This document shows positions 10,316-23,800 of a stretch of DNA of 64,000 bases, one piece after another. The translations under genes were made by a program, and so were the position numbers. The DNA lies in the NCBI GenBank assembly GCA_001599755.1, contig BCHX01000004.1, positions 1,054,001-1,118,000 on the forward strand, written 5' to 3'. Under the pieces are notes generated by a model. The model was not told the DNA's origin. It made no database searches and saw only the letters and a list, made by a program, of their open reading frames with translations. The stretch is from Gliomastix tumulicola (lineage: Eukaryota > Ascomycota > Sordariomycetes > Hypocreales > Bionectriaceae). Position 1 is the stretch's first letter; every line of letters begins with the position of its first letter.

Positions 10316-13300
10316 ATGTTTTGGAGATTTGGCGGCTACGCCAACATCTCGACCATCGATACCATCCTCGACAAGCCCGATTTTACACTCGAGGAACTCC
10401 TGGACGAGAGTGATCTAATCCAGGAGCTCAAGGCGCACAACTCGAAGCTTATCGAGTACCTCAGAGAGGACAAGATCCTCGAAAAGCTCCTCGAATATGC
10501 CGTCACCCCCCACCTAGAAGTTTTCGAGACGCCCGTCGACAATGCCGATGACGAGTCCGGAGGCAAGGGCAAGGCCCGCCTGCTGTCGTTTGGCGCGCGG
10601 CCCCGCGCCTCGTCGCGTGCCACCGAGCCAACAGAGAACGAGGACGAAGAACAGGAGAAGAAGCGGAACCGATATGCCTTTGTTGCATGCGAGGTCCTGA
10701 GCTCTGATACCTGGTCTATCTACGAAGCGCTCACGGAGAACCGACAGCTCATTCGCAACTTCTGGGACTTCCTCTCCCGGCCTTCACCGCTAGATCCTCT
10801 CCAGGCAAGCTACTTCACCAAGATCAATGAATCGTTGTTTGAGAAGAAGACGGAGGAGATGATGGAGCTGCTTCTCGCACTTCCTGACGTTGTTCCCAAT
10901 CTGCTGAAGCATGTTGAGTGCCCCATGATTATGGATCTCCTGCTCAAAATAATCGCTTTGGACCGGAGTGAAGGTGGTCAGGGTATCGTCGAGGTAGGCT
11001 TTTTATTCTCCCTGCCTACACGCTGCGAATGCTCAGTCTAACAATATTATCCTTCTACAGTGGCTCTATTCCAAGGATATCATACCCACTCTGTTGTCCT
11101 GCCTGAGCCCTGAACAGAGCTGGGTCGTGCAGACAGCAGCTGGCGACTTTATCAAGGCCATCATCACCATCTCCGCCAACGCATCCCAAAACGAGCAGCA
11201 ATGCATCGGCCCGAACGAGCTCACTCGACAGCTGGTTTCGAAGCCCTGCGTTGAGCAGCTCGTTGGATATATGCTTGGGGGAGGTAACCCTCTTACGGTT
11301 GGTGTTGGCATCATCATCGAGGTTATCCGCAAGAACAACTCAGACTACGATCCGGACGTTGGCACTGAGTCGGACACCGTTCCCTCAAGCCACGATCCGA
11401 TCTACCTGGGCACGCTCCTACGACTCTTCGCCGAGAGCGTCCCAAAGTTCATGGATCTAATCCTGAGTGCCCCGTCTCAAAAGTCCCACCTGGACTCGAC
11501 ATTTGGCGATAAGCTGGAACCTCTTGGTTTTGACCGCTTTAAGACTTGCGAGCTGATGGCTGAATTGCTTCATTGCAGCAACATGGGCCTCTTGAACGAG
11601 ACTGGTGCCGAAGAACTAATAGCAGTCAGAGATACGGAACGCCAGCGGCTTCGTACCGAGGGAAAGCTTTGTCCCCAGAAGGAGGAGGACCTGTCCACTG
11701 ATGACCTCACCATGCGCATGACGCATGCACCAACCGAGGAAGGGCGCCAGTTGGAAGTCACCAATGCTGACGATGATGGGTTCGAGGAGGTTGAACCAAG
11801 TAAGGAGATGAGCGAGGATACCTCCCACGAGTTCGTCAAGGCTGAGGATGACATCGCTACGACGCAGTCCCACTCGCTCCTTAATAAGGATGAGGACGAT
11901 TTCGTGGACGAACCGCTGAGCTCGCCGCGCCTTACTGTTCCTGCCAACAAGATCAATGAGCAGGACTTCGAGGAGCCAGATCTGATAGTTGCGCCTCTCT
12001 CGCCTTCAAAACCCAAGCCTGCTGAACCTGTGGCTACCCCTGTTTCGGCTGCTGGAGAGTCTGGAAGCTCATCCGAGCCTCGGTCCAGTGAGCCCCATTT
12101 CCTCGAATATCTCAAGGACCCGGAGCCCCCCAGCACTCGACCCAGGAGCCTAAAGGATGAGCCGCTAGATGATGGTGATGAATTTCACCTCCCAATCATT
12201 GGAAAGCTTGCCTTGTCGAAGCCCAGGAGCAATGTGTCTAGTCCATCTGTGGAAGATCGACGGTTCTCGCCACATCCCGAGGACACGCCTGCGCCACTGT
12301 TCTCAGCACCGCCAGCTCCTGATTCTGGTATCAAGAGCCCTCCGCCATCAGAGAACCCCACCAAACCACCCAGCATCAAGGGTGAAGCCACAAAGTCAGA
12401 GACTGCGCCGAAAGATACCCCGGCATCGCCTCCCGCGGCTGAGGCACAAAAGATACCCGGTCCTGTTGTAGGAGATTTCCTCAAGGCACAATTCGTCAAG
12501 CACCGAGTTGTGCCTACGATTCTGGTGAGATCAGCCCCAGCGTGAGTCTACGTCGCTGTCGCCGCGTTTGCTAACTGATTTCTATAGTCATACTTCTTCA
12601 AATACCCCTGGAATAACTTCCTGCACAACGTTGTTTATGATATCGTTCAGCAGGTCTTCAACGGCCCTATGGACAGAGGGTTCAACCCCACCCTGGCTGT
12701 GTCTCTGTTCGAGGCTGCCGACATCACTTCAGCCATCATTAATGGCCAGAAGGTCAGCGATGAGGCCCATGCCAAGACCAAGACACGGATGGGCTACATG
12801 GGACACCTCACCTTGATCGCCGAAGAGGTTGTCAAGTTTACTGAACGGCATCCACCTGAGTTGCTGTCTGAGACAGTGCTCGACCGTGTCATGAGCCAGG
12901 ACTGGATCAACTACGTTGAGGGTGCACTGGCTGAGACACGCGAACGTGACAATGCCATTCTGGGGGGCGTCAGACCTGAAGTTGCTCTGGGGCATCGTGG
13001 GAGTATCAGTGGAGTTGGGGGTCTTGGAGGCATGGGTCTGAGCAACCTGGGCGGTAACCAGTCCATCAGTGGCTCGAATGCTTTGGCCGAGGCCGGCCTG
13101 AATGGCGGTATTGAGATGAACGACAACGGTGGAAACGGAATTGGACCTTTCGCCATCAGCGCTGGAACCCTGATGTCTGGGTTTGGTAGCAGCAGCGACG
13201 AAGAGGACGAGGAAGGAGACGGTGATGATGACGACGTTACCTCCGAGGTGAGTGATTCCAGTGACGAGCCACACTCGGGGACACATGGGGCATCTGGGTT

Positions 13301-14331
13301 TCCGAGCCCACCCAGCAATGTGATCATGATGTCCCCAGATCCGATTCGATGGGATTCGCCAGAGCCGGCGGACAGCGTGGACATTGACACGACCCCATCG
13401 ACTACTCAACCATAATCGCCAACTCGTCTGCATGGGGAGGCAGAGAGCAGCAGCCGATGAGAGCTCGATATTTTGCGAGTATCATCAACAGAGTATACGA
13501 ATCCGGAATTGTTTTCTAGGGAGGAAGTAAGAATCAAACTCGCCAAGCAACAGCCCACGCTATCACTCGTCAATGTCAACGCTTGCCCGCTGGCTCTGTT
13601 TCTCAATGATATTCGTCATGGGACGATTCGAGATGCTAACTACCTTCCCACCACAGTTCCGCGCCTATGCTGATCCGAACGGCAACTCAGGTGATGCACT
13701 AGCACCACCGTCGATTCCCCCACCTCCTCCGCCGCCGCCGCCACTGAATATCCCTCCCTCGCGAGCCAGGCGACAGTTGGCGGCAAGACTTGCCATGCAC
13801 CAGAAGAACAGCCAGGCGGCAGAGCCATCTTCTGCAACGTTACACAATTTCGACGACGATGATGACGACGACACGGATGGTAAGAACCCGTTTGCGGATG
13901 ACGGCGACGACTTTGATGAGGATGACGACGCACTGCGGGGAAGTGGGAAGGGGTCCTGGTGGCGGGGAGTTGTACGAAGGCGAGGCAACTTTAACGATAA
14001 AGATTCCGACGATGACGACGGTCACGATGATGACGAGGAATTCGGCGACTTTGCGATGGCAGGTGACGAGAAGGAGAAGGACAGCGACTCGGAGAAGGTG
14101 GTCCTGAAGCCTTTGGCTGTGAACCCAGCTAAGGAGGGTAACCGAGGCCTCGGTGGGCTCTGGCCTTTCAGCTCGAAGACGGATAAGGACAAACTGGGTG
14201 AGAAGGACGAGCGCAGCGCTACCTCGCCTACCGAGAAGGAAGATGGGGAGGAGTCTTCCACCGCAGTAGAGGTCAAGGAGGCCAAGAGACGGACGAGCAT
14301 CGAAGACCCCGATGAAGAGGTGGTTGTCTAG
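10316..14331 (+). CDS. SAPS-domain regulatory subunit of Sit4/PP6 phosphatase
   Basis: Predicted join(10316..10993,11061..12524,12588..13247,13657..14331), 1,158 residues, all introns in phase 0. The start MFWRFGGYANISTIDTIL and the YPWNNFLHNVVYDIVQQVF block are hallmarks of the SAPS family (yeast Sap185/Sap190, fission yeast Ekc1, human PPP6R). These subunits bind the PP6/Sit4 catalytic subunit and direct it in G1 progression, TOR signalling and tRNA modification. The conserved part covers about 1-280 and 700-860, split by a Ser/Pro/Glu-rich insert (about 400-700). The C-terminus is Asp/Glu-rich and carries FRAYADPNGN and an NPFADD motif. Introns 1 and 2 are short (67 and 63 bases) with good borders. 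Intron 3 is 409 bases, begins GTGAGT and ends CCACCACAG. Read-through of its donor gives an alternative stop at 13413-13415. Confidence 0.9.
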
Positions 14332-17300
14332 GAGACCACATCGAGGTCAAGATGGCGGTCTTTTGGCTCTCGCGGACTTGGGGGCTCGAAGAAGAGGGCA
14401 AGGCAGCATGAGCTGCAGACGTCGATGGAATCAGGATGGGACGCAGGACTGGCTACGGATGGTCGTGGGAGGTCGTGAGGGAATAGGCAGGATGGGTATC
14501 GGGGGATTGGGTTCTTGTGTGTACTATATATCCGCGTTGTCTGTGAGTCTTGGGTCGTTGTGTATTTTCCCCCTTTCTTGTGTTATGGCCCGGTCGAAAG
14601 ACTGGGCTTTTTTTGGCCCTGTAGAATAAGGATAGGGGAATCTAGAGCTGTCACACTGGTAAACGATTTTGTGCTTGAAAATGGCATCTCGGAAACCTAC
14701 CCTGCATTGTTCGCTCGTCTGTATTATGCGAGATCGCTGTTTACGCACCGTATCGTTTTTGTCGATATCTCGCTAGAAATTGGTTGCAAAGTTCTCGAAA
14801 GTTTTGGCTACGCTCATTTAGCTATATAGAAAAGGTCGTTAGACGATTGTTGTCACAGTGGCGGTGTGCGCAACTCACGATAGTTGGCCAAGGAGGTCCC
14901 CAGTTTCCCCTCCATGTGCTCCATTTGTCATCCTACTGGGGATATGGCGATGGCAAATCACGCCCAACTTCGCCTTTCTCACACTCAACCCGATGCCGAC
15001 GTTGCCAGCGTTATAGACGAACCGGCCCCCTATCCTCACTGTGAGCATGATACTCAGGGCCATATTTGCGGTTTTCTTGGCGGTCTACGTTGGCGTCTAT
15101 CTGAAGGTCGGTTCTGGGCACGTGAGACATGGCATGGGGCTGTTCCCCCGCCACGTTGTTATCTGTAGGGCAGAGAGCTGAGACTGACGGACGGGCAATG
15201 TAGATTCTGGCATGGATTCGGCCGCAGAGGAGGGTCAGGAGTTGATATGATGGTTCCATTGCAGCGGTGCACATTGATTCATCCCATCTGCTCCAAGACA
15301 TAAGTAAGGGGACAAGGAAGAGGGTGTCTATCAGGAGACATGGTCTCTAGGGGGATGTGGGGAAAGGTCTTGGAGCTACAGAAAGAAAGATACTGCGGCT
15401 TGAGACATGCGTGGTTGCCTCGAGAGGGCTGGAGAGCTGTGGCTGGGCCGTGATGTTTCGATCTTGATTGGCAAGGTACTGAGGGATGTCGAGGATATGA
15501 GATGTACGTAAGAGACTACTGCCCGGGACGGGACGGATCGGATCTCGAAGCAACGCTGCCACGCGTCACAGATCCAAAGGAAGCGAACACCGCCTCGTGA
15601 GCTACATGTTTACAGTTACGAATCATGGTTCTACCTTCCAGGGAGTGACCAGGGGAAGCTCTCTGCTGAGGGTTTCCCGCCAGCGGCGTTCAAAACGAGA
15701 TTGAAACCCGATTCGAGGCCAAGATTTGAAGCTTTGCCAAGGTCACCTCAAGCAGATCTGCCGTGGAAGGTTCCAAAAGTTCTACAAAATATAGCTGTAA
15801 ACATGTCAGCGGAGGGGAGGGGGGATATACGCTGGCGGTTCTCGTTGGGAGTCCGGCCGAGAATAGCACCCTCCCGGTGAGATTCGAGCATGGGTTCTGG
15901 GACTCGGAAATGGAAATGGATCTCTGACACTACCGGAGGATCTGGGCTGGTGGACTGAGGGATGGGATGCCCCTCCTAACCTCCAAGGAGCAAGTTTGCC
16001 CTGGATAGGCAATGTTGGTTAGCCCTCTGCACGACGCCGCTGGAGCCTCAGCTGTACGTAGACTGTGAAATAGGGCTGTTTCTGCCGTAAGCAAGGCTGC
16101 TGAGCTGTAACTTGTGGCAGTCTTTCCCCAGAGCATGCCGCGTATGCAAGTCGAAGGACCCTGACAATCAGTCCAAAGGGTCTGAGTCAATGCCACGGGC
16201 CAAACCCAAGGGAGACCTCGTTTCAAGACGGACATGTCCGTTGCTCAATTCCTTTCCCAGATTAGTGCTGTCGGGTGGAGTTTTGGGCAACATCGCGAAT
16301 CCTTCCAGCCCACTCAGCGCCTGTCCAACTGTGACCTCGCCTTAGTCACCTTCGAGGCATCCCACCATGAGTATGTATGTCATTGCCCCCTTTTTTTTCT
16401 CTTCCCTTCGAAGGAGAAGAACGGTATCCGGAGTCTGGAGTGAAGCTAGTGCTTCAGCTGGTTCACGGCACCGGATCGACGTCAGTGTGCAGGCTGTAGT
16501 TAGGCCCTTGCTATTTTACATGTGCAGACAATCCCTTACGTGGGTTGTTGACTCGTTGCCCAAAGCTCGTCGGAATCAGGACTCGCCAACCCCCAATCCC
16601 GTACCCCATATCCCTGATGCTAGCACTGACATCCCTGTGATTCTTACTCGTGCATTCCCCAACTGCTGGTCCGTTCAAGAGGCGACAGATGAAAAAGGTG
16701 AAACAAAGCATCAGACCAGGTCCGTTGTGTGCCGGGGGCTGTCGATACACCGACTCCAGGCTCCGTATTATGGCTGTCAGGATGCATGCCTTCCCGCGCG
16801 AGCTACTGGCGTCCCAAGCCAGTGAGCAGGATCACTGGCGTCAGCAACGTCATCGTGTCCAGGTGAGGCGCTATTTTGACGTTGACAAGCCCAGCTCTCG
16901 AGGTCCTCTGTCCTGCTCTGTCAAAGCTTCATTGGGGATGTTCGGTCAGTGGCACTCAATGCCAGGCAAGCCAGCCCCGAATGCCGCCCTCAGCTCCAGC
17001 CAAACGGCGCCCAACACCGCTCCAGACCGTCAAATCCCATCCAATGTCAATCATCATGACCATCCCCATCCTCCTCCGTCCTTCACACCCCCGCTGCCAT
17101 TTTAGTCCCTGCCGAGCTGCCTACTTATGTCATATTAGCACACTCACTAATTCCGCGTAATACATGCCTACCGCGTTGGTTTCGTTTCCAGCTGCAGTGC
17201 AACTAATAGCTCTGGAGCAGCTGTAGCAGCCTTGAATTAGCAGCTGGAGCCTGGAAAGGGCAATTGGAGAGGGTGGGCTTCCAGGGCGGTTTTTGCATCC

Positions 17301-17844
17301 CGTCTGCATGTGGGAAGTGGGAAAGGGGAAACGGAAGGAACGACGCCCAGCCCTGCCTGCCTGCCTCAGCTTGGGTGTAACTTGTAAGGTGGTTTCACCC
17401 TTTGCTCCTTCCTTGTGAAAATCAGTCCCAATCTTGAATCTTGAATCTTCAATCATTCCGTGCGTGATCGACACTCGCTGGCCCCTCGAGTTTCCTGCTT
17501 TTCCTCCCCAACTTCTTCCATTCCTTCCTCCTTTTGGATCGATATCATCATCATCACCACCTTCAGCGTCCCGCCAAAGACCGCCACGTGCATGCGAAGG
17601 GGACCGCGCTGAACCTCTCTGGCTCTAGCTCTCATCCCACCACGCACATCATCCCACCAGACAGGCCGGTCTTGGGAACTTCCCGACTCCTGAGCTGTAG
17701 CATGCTGTCGCCTCTGTGAGCGCCACGCAGTACCACCCTCTACTCTCACGCCCCGGCTGGACCAGGAAGTCTGCTTCGTCCGACTAAGAGGGAGGAGTAG
17801 GTAGCTTCCTGCCACACACACGCCCCCCCTCTTCCTCGCCCGCC
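14332..17844. other. 3.5-kb spacer upstream of the NRPS-like gene
   Basis: No gene supported on either strand; the open stretches are short, lack motifs and are not joined by convincing introns. The last 400 bases are CT-rich with CATCATCATCACCACC, typical of a fungal leader. Its length could hold regulatory DNA for the NRPS-like gene, but I see no defined site. Confidence 0.55.
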
Positions 17845-20800
17845 ATGGCTCCCATCAGCCACGTCGTCCCCGCGGGCGCCTCCGTCAACGATCGAGTCCT
17901 CATTGCCATCTCAGAAGTCCTCGGCACGCCCAAAGACAAGATCCAACTCAACCTCTCCTTCCTCGAGAACGGCGGTAACATTGCTGGCGCACTCAAGCTC
18001 GAGCAGCTCCTGACCGAGATTGGCGTCCAAGTCTCCGCCGACGACATATTCCGCTGCAAGACCGTCTCAGAACTCCAGATGCGCGCGTCGCCCACGCAGC
18101 CGTCGTCCTCAGGGTCGGCGACGGCCTCGGATGCCCGCAACAGCGTATCGGTCGGCTCAGACGCCTCGGCCCAGCGCGACGGCATCTTCACACCCTCGAC
18201 CACGACAAGCAAGGACAAGCCAGCCAGCATCGAAGCTGCGACCACGCCGACGCCGAAGACGGTTCCAGACCCGGCCGCTACCAAGGTGTCTGACGAAGAT
18301 GCCGCCAAGGTCCAGGTCGAGCTGGACGACACAAAAGAGCTCGTAGAGTTCCTACAATCAGCTGCGCGGGGCGACTACTTCTGCTTATTGAGGGCAACCG
18401 GAGGTCCCTTTGATGGGCAGCTCGTCGCCTTTGTGAGCAACAAGAATGAGTCCGTCGCCGAGGCCAAGGGACTGTTCCTCCCTGCCGAGAGGGAGTACAA
18501 GAATATCGAAGAGCGCATCAAGCGCTTCTACACAGCTCTACGAGAATGGGGAAGCGAGTCGCCGTGGCCCGACGTCTGGGTGCCCCTCCACGCGATGGTC
18601 ACGAAGAAGAACGGCAAGCCGGCTGCACGGGCCCTACAGTGGTGGCTAGCTAATCTGGATGAGGATGTCGAGCAGCGCGTCTTGAGCTTGCAGCGACTGC
18701 TGAGTCTGCAGCTCCTGACACCGATTGTATCCTCGCCTCCTCCTCAGGAGGAGCAGCCTGCGGAAAGAGTAGTGTCAGATGTCCCGTCATCATTACCAAG
18801 CCCTGTGCCGTCTTCCCACCCCGGCAGCCCTGTGTCTCTACCTCTGTCCGCGAAACAGCTCCGAGAGCTCAGGGCGGGTTCTCCAGCATCCTCCGTTACC
18901 TCGAAACAGCTTGGGCACCCCCCGCTGCCCTCACCGAACCCGTCCTTGCAGCAAACACCGCAGCAAACACCACAACCTACACCGACGCAAGAGCCCCCGA
19001 ATCCTACAGTCTTCTCCCCTCTTCTGGCGCAAGCACAGCGTCAAAGCCGACGTGTCTCGACCGCGACGGACCGTTCCGGCCCCCGCCAGTCTCAGTTCGC
19101 GTACCAACATCAGACCGAGCAGATGCTCCTTTCGCCCCTGCTAGCACAGCTACAACAAGGTAAAGGAATTACGCTGCAGCAGCTTCAGCTGGCTCAGAAA
19201 CAGCAGCTGCAGCTGCAGCAAGCCCAGCCTACTTCATCGCCCCTGTTGTCACAGCTCCAGCAGCAGAACCAACCCCCGTCTCTCCGGAAATCATGGTCCC
19301 AGCAGCCAGAGACCATGTTCTCCCCACTGCTCTCGCAGCTGCAATATTCTCACAAGAATGCCGCTGGGCAAAAGGGTGATTCAGCGCAACAGTCGCAGCG
19401 AGAGTCACAGAACACTGATTCCGCACCGCCGAAAAGTCAAGCCCTGAATGAAACAGAGGAGGCTATCGACATCGCACTGAACGAGGCCAAGGTCTATGCC
19501 AACTCCCAAGGCTTTGCTAGGCATTCAGTACGATTTTCAAAGATTGTGCCCAGTTCAAATAGAAGTAGGAAGGACTCGGTTGCGACTCAGAACAGGCTTT
19601 CGACGACTAGACCGCACAAAACGTTCTCCATGTGGATCGAGGATGAATCAGGCCGGCTGCAGGGGCATGAACATATGGGCGATACTCCTGACGACGTTGA
19701 GTTTTTCCCGCTCTCTGCTATGCAGCAGCTCTTCTTCCGCACATCGATGAACCTCAATCCCAAGCCAGACTCGATTACCGAGCCCGGCTACCGGTTCAGT
19801 CAGAGCGTTCTTCTGAAGGTGAAGGGGAATCTAGAGTCTTCTCATATCGAGGCTGCCATCGAGGAGCTTGTCAACCGCCATTCAATGCTCCGCTCGCGTT
19901 TCCGCCTGACCATTGAGGGCTGGGCCCAGCTCATTCTCCCCGAATCGTCAACAGCGTATCGCTTTGGACACCGACAGATCGACAGCGATGAGGGTATGAA
20001 GGAGGCGACCGAGGAAGCACATTCAGCCATCAATCCGATCAAGGGACCTGTTTTTTCTGCGGAGCATATTCGGAGGAGTGATGATTCTCAATGCCTGTTC
20101 TTGGTGGCACACCACCTTGCCGTGGATCTTGCGTCCTGGCGGGTCGTCATTCACGACCTGGACGAATTGCTTCGCGAAGGAACCTTGCTCTCAAGCCCTT
20201 CTATTCCTTTCTCCAACTGGATCGAGTATCAGGGATACGAGTCCAGCCACAAACTCGTGCAGCCCAAGCTCCCGTTTGAGATTTCGCCTCCGAGCCTGGG
20301 ATACTGGGATCTGGATCTCGAGGACAACACTTACGGCAAGACGAAGCAGGTCAGCTTCACGCTAGATGCGGAGATGACCCGCGCTCTCCGAGGCGGTTGC
20401 CAGCACGTCTTCCGCACTGACCCGTCAGATCTCTTTCTCACAGCGCTGCTATTGTCGTTCTGCCAGACATTCCCCGACAGAGACGCACCAACAATGTGGA
20501 CGCAGGAACTTGGACGAGATACGAAGAACCCGGATTTCAACATCGACGAGACCGTGGGATGGTTCACCTCGCTGTGTCCCATCAATGTTGGCGCCAAGTC
20601 AAACTCGGACTTTATGGGCTTGCTCAAGCTAATGAAGGATACCCGAAAGGCCATTCCCAACGCAGGCATCGGTTTCTTCAATACTGAGTTCATGACGCCT
20701 TCCGCCCCGTTCACCACCATCCCCGTGGAGATAATGTTTAACTGTGTGGATAAACTACACAAGCTCCATCGAAAGGACGGCGTGCTAGAGCCGGTGATGG

Positions 20801-23800
20801 GGGCTGAGCGGAAGGTTGATACCGTAACATCAGATATTGGCGGTGATGTTGGTCGAATTGCCTTATTCGAGATCGCAGTGGCCGTTGAGGATGACGGAAC
20901 CGTTGTCGAAATCTTATATATCGAGTCACAACGACAAGAGCGAGTGGATAGGTGGTTGCAGACATTTGAGTCCCTCGTCCGGGAATCCACAGAGCACATG
21001 AAGACGATGGGCCCAGAGTTGACCCTGTCTGACGCCATGCTTCTGAGAACCACATACCAAGGCCTCTCGACTTTGACCAAGGGCCTCAACGATATGGGCC
21101 TCGACAACGTGGGTGAGATCGAGACAATCTTCCCTGTCAACCCGTCACAGCAGGAGATCTTGATTAATCAGGGACTGGATCCGGAGAGCTTCTACGTTCA
21201 TGCCATTTACGAGTTCACGACCCTTGACAGAAGGCCAGTCAGCCAGAGCAAGCTCTACTCCGCGTGGTCTACAGTCGTGGCATCACATGTTGCCCTGCGT
21301 AGTCTGTTCATTGATAGCGTTTCGGAGGACGGCCTTTATGACCAGGTTGTTCTCAAGAGGATATCTCCCGATATGCTCTTCCTCGACAGTGACAAGCCAG
21401 TCGAGGCTCTCGCCGCGCTCCCTGCGATGAAGTGCGTCCCTGGCCAGCCGCGCCACCGATTCTCAGTCTGCAGGACGTCCACCAAGACCTTTGTCAGACT
21501 CGATGCCAGCCAAGCTCTATGCGATGTGAGTATTTCATCTAATCCCTGGGAAGTCTATACGCCATCGTCTTACTAACGATTTCGTAGTCAATTTCAGTGG
21601 ACGGTCTGATCACCAGGTTAAGACAGGTCTATTCTGGAGAGGAGATTGGCGACAATAGCCTTCTTCTCCAAACGTACCTCTATAATGCCACGACAGATGA
21701 TACCATGGAGAATCTCCAGGAGTGGAGGTCACTCCTCGCCGGCGTCCAGATGTGCACTTTCCCGACACTCACAGCCAAGCCGGACAACTACAAACAGCTG
21801 CAGTCCGGTTTCCTTGGACTGGACATCTCTCGACAGCAGATCCATGATTTCTGTATTCGAAAAGAGGTTGAGCCTGCATACATCCTGCAGCTTGCTTGGG
21901 CACTGGTCCTCAGGGCGTACGTGGGCATGGATCAGGTAGCGTTTGGCTACGAGGTTTCTGGCCGTGACGAACTTAATCTCCCTGGCATGAAGAGGGAGAT
22001 TGGTAGCTTCGCGGCCCTCCTTCCCTGCTTTGTGGAGCTCGCTCCCAACAGGACTATTCTGGAGTGTCTTCAGAGTCTCTCTGAGATCGCAGCCATTGCC
22101 CGACAGTACCAGAATCCCACGATGTCTGAAATTCATCACGCTGCCGAGTACAACACAACTGACCTCTTCAACACTTGCCTCTCCATGCGCGACTTCGAGA
22201 ACGCTCGGCACGCCAAACCTGAACTTGATGCTAAGAGTTTCAGAGCTGACCTCATCACATCGTCTCGCGGATCCAATAACGACCTCTCGCTCTCTACCAT
22301 GTTCATCGATGACCGACTGCACCTAGATCTAGTGTTCCGCAATATGACCGCCACGCAGGCCGAGAACATCATGCATACCTTTGAGCGTGCCACCAAGTTG
22401 ATTCTCGAGGACTCGAACCGAGTCATCTCGGCAGCCGATCTGTTCACCGACAGAGACTATGCTCAGCTGGTTGTCAACGACTTCGAGTTCAATCAGACCA
22501 TCGAAAGGTCCAAGTCTTGCGTCCACCAACTCATCTTGAAGCATTCTCAAACCCGACCGGATGTCCAGGCCATCTGCTCATGGGACGGCAACATGACATA
22601 CCATCAGATGGGCTGGTGTGTGGCGACGCTGGCTTCCTACCTTCGGAATATCGGCGTGTCCCCTGGGCTTGCTGTCCCGGTCATCATGGAGAAGAGCAAG
22701 TGGGCACCCGTCATCATGCTCGCCGTTCTCAAAGCTGGTGGAAGCATTGTTTGCCTGGATGCGCAGGATAGGTCCGTTGTTGAGGCGACCATCAAGCAGC
22801 TCGGGCCTCGAATTGTGCTTGCTACCGAGTCTGGCTGGAATGATATCGTCTGCCTGGTCCCCAACCTTGTCATTGTCAACGAGCGGTTCTTCTCTATCCT
22901 ACCGCCGCAGGTATCGATCCCTGTAAAGGAGCCGACCACCGACCATGGCGCGTGCATCATGTATACACCCAACAAGTCAAAGTCTGGAACTTCACGCAGT
23001 ATCTTCTTCACCCATTCGTCGCTATGCCAGGCATTCTCGGCTCAAGGTGAGGCCCTGAAGATGGGCAAAGACAGCCGAGTACTTCAGCTGTCGGCCTTCA
23101 ACGTTGATATTGCTCTTGTTGAGATTTTGGGTACTCTTGTCCACGGTGGTTGTGTATGCGTACCTTCTGCCAAGGAAAGGACGAGCAACCTAGGCGAGGC
23201 AATGGCGCGCATGAGAGTCAACTGGTCGTACATGACCGCAACTATGGCGCGCCGGCTCGACCCTGAGAAGGTTCCGGATCTCAAGACATTGTGCTTCAGG
23301 ACCAGGAGACTGGATGACGACACCATCACCACGTGGAAGCCAGACAGGAATATCCTATTGGCCTATGGTGCCCCTGACGTCTGCCCCTTGGGCATCTCGA
23401 TCGCAGAGGTTCAGGACACGAACCCGTCCATGGTGATCCCGCCTCCCTTGATGGGCAGGTTCTGGATCCTGAATCCCGAAGACCCGAAGAACCTGATGCC
23501 TCTCGGTTCTGTTGGTGAATTGGCTATCGACTGCCCTTCACTGACACCCCACAAATTTGTTCCGGGTCAGCGGGTGCAGGCCAACCTCGCCAGCGCAGAC
23601 CAGCCCACCCGACTTCGCTATCTAAAGACCGGACATCGTGTCCGCTATCTGGACGATGGTAGCATCCAGTTCTTGTCGACGATGCGCGACGACACTCTGG
23701 ATGGCTCTCCGATTCCTATCGCCGACATCGAGCAGCATCTTCGCCGCAGCCTGGTTACCAAGGTGGACGTTACCGTGGAGTTGGTGACCACCAGTGACCA

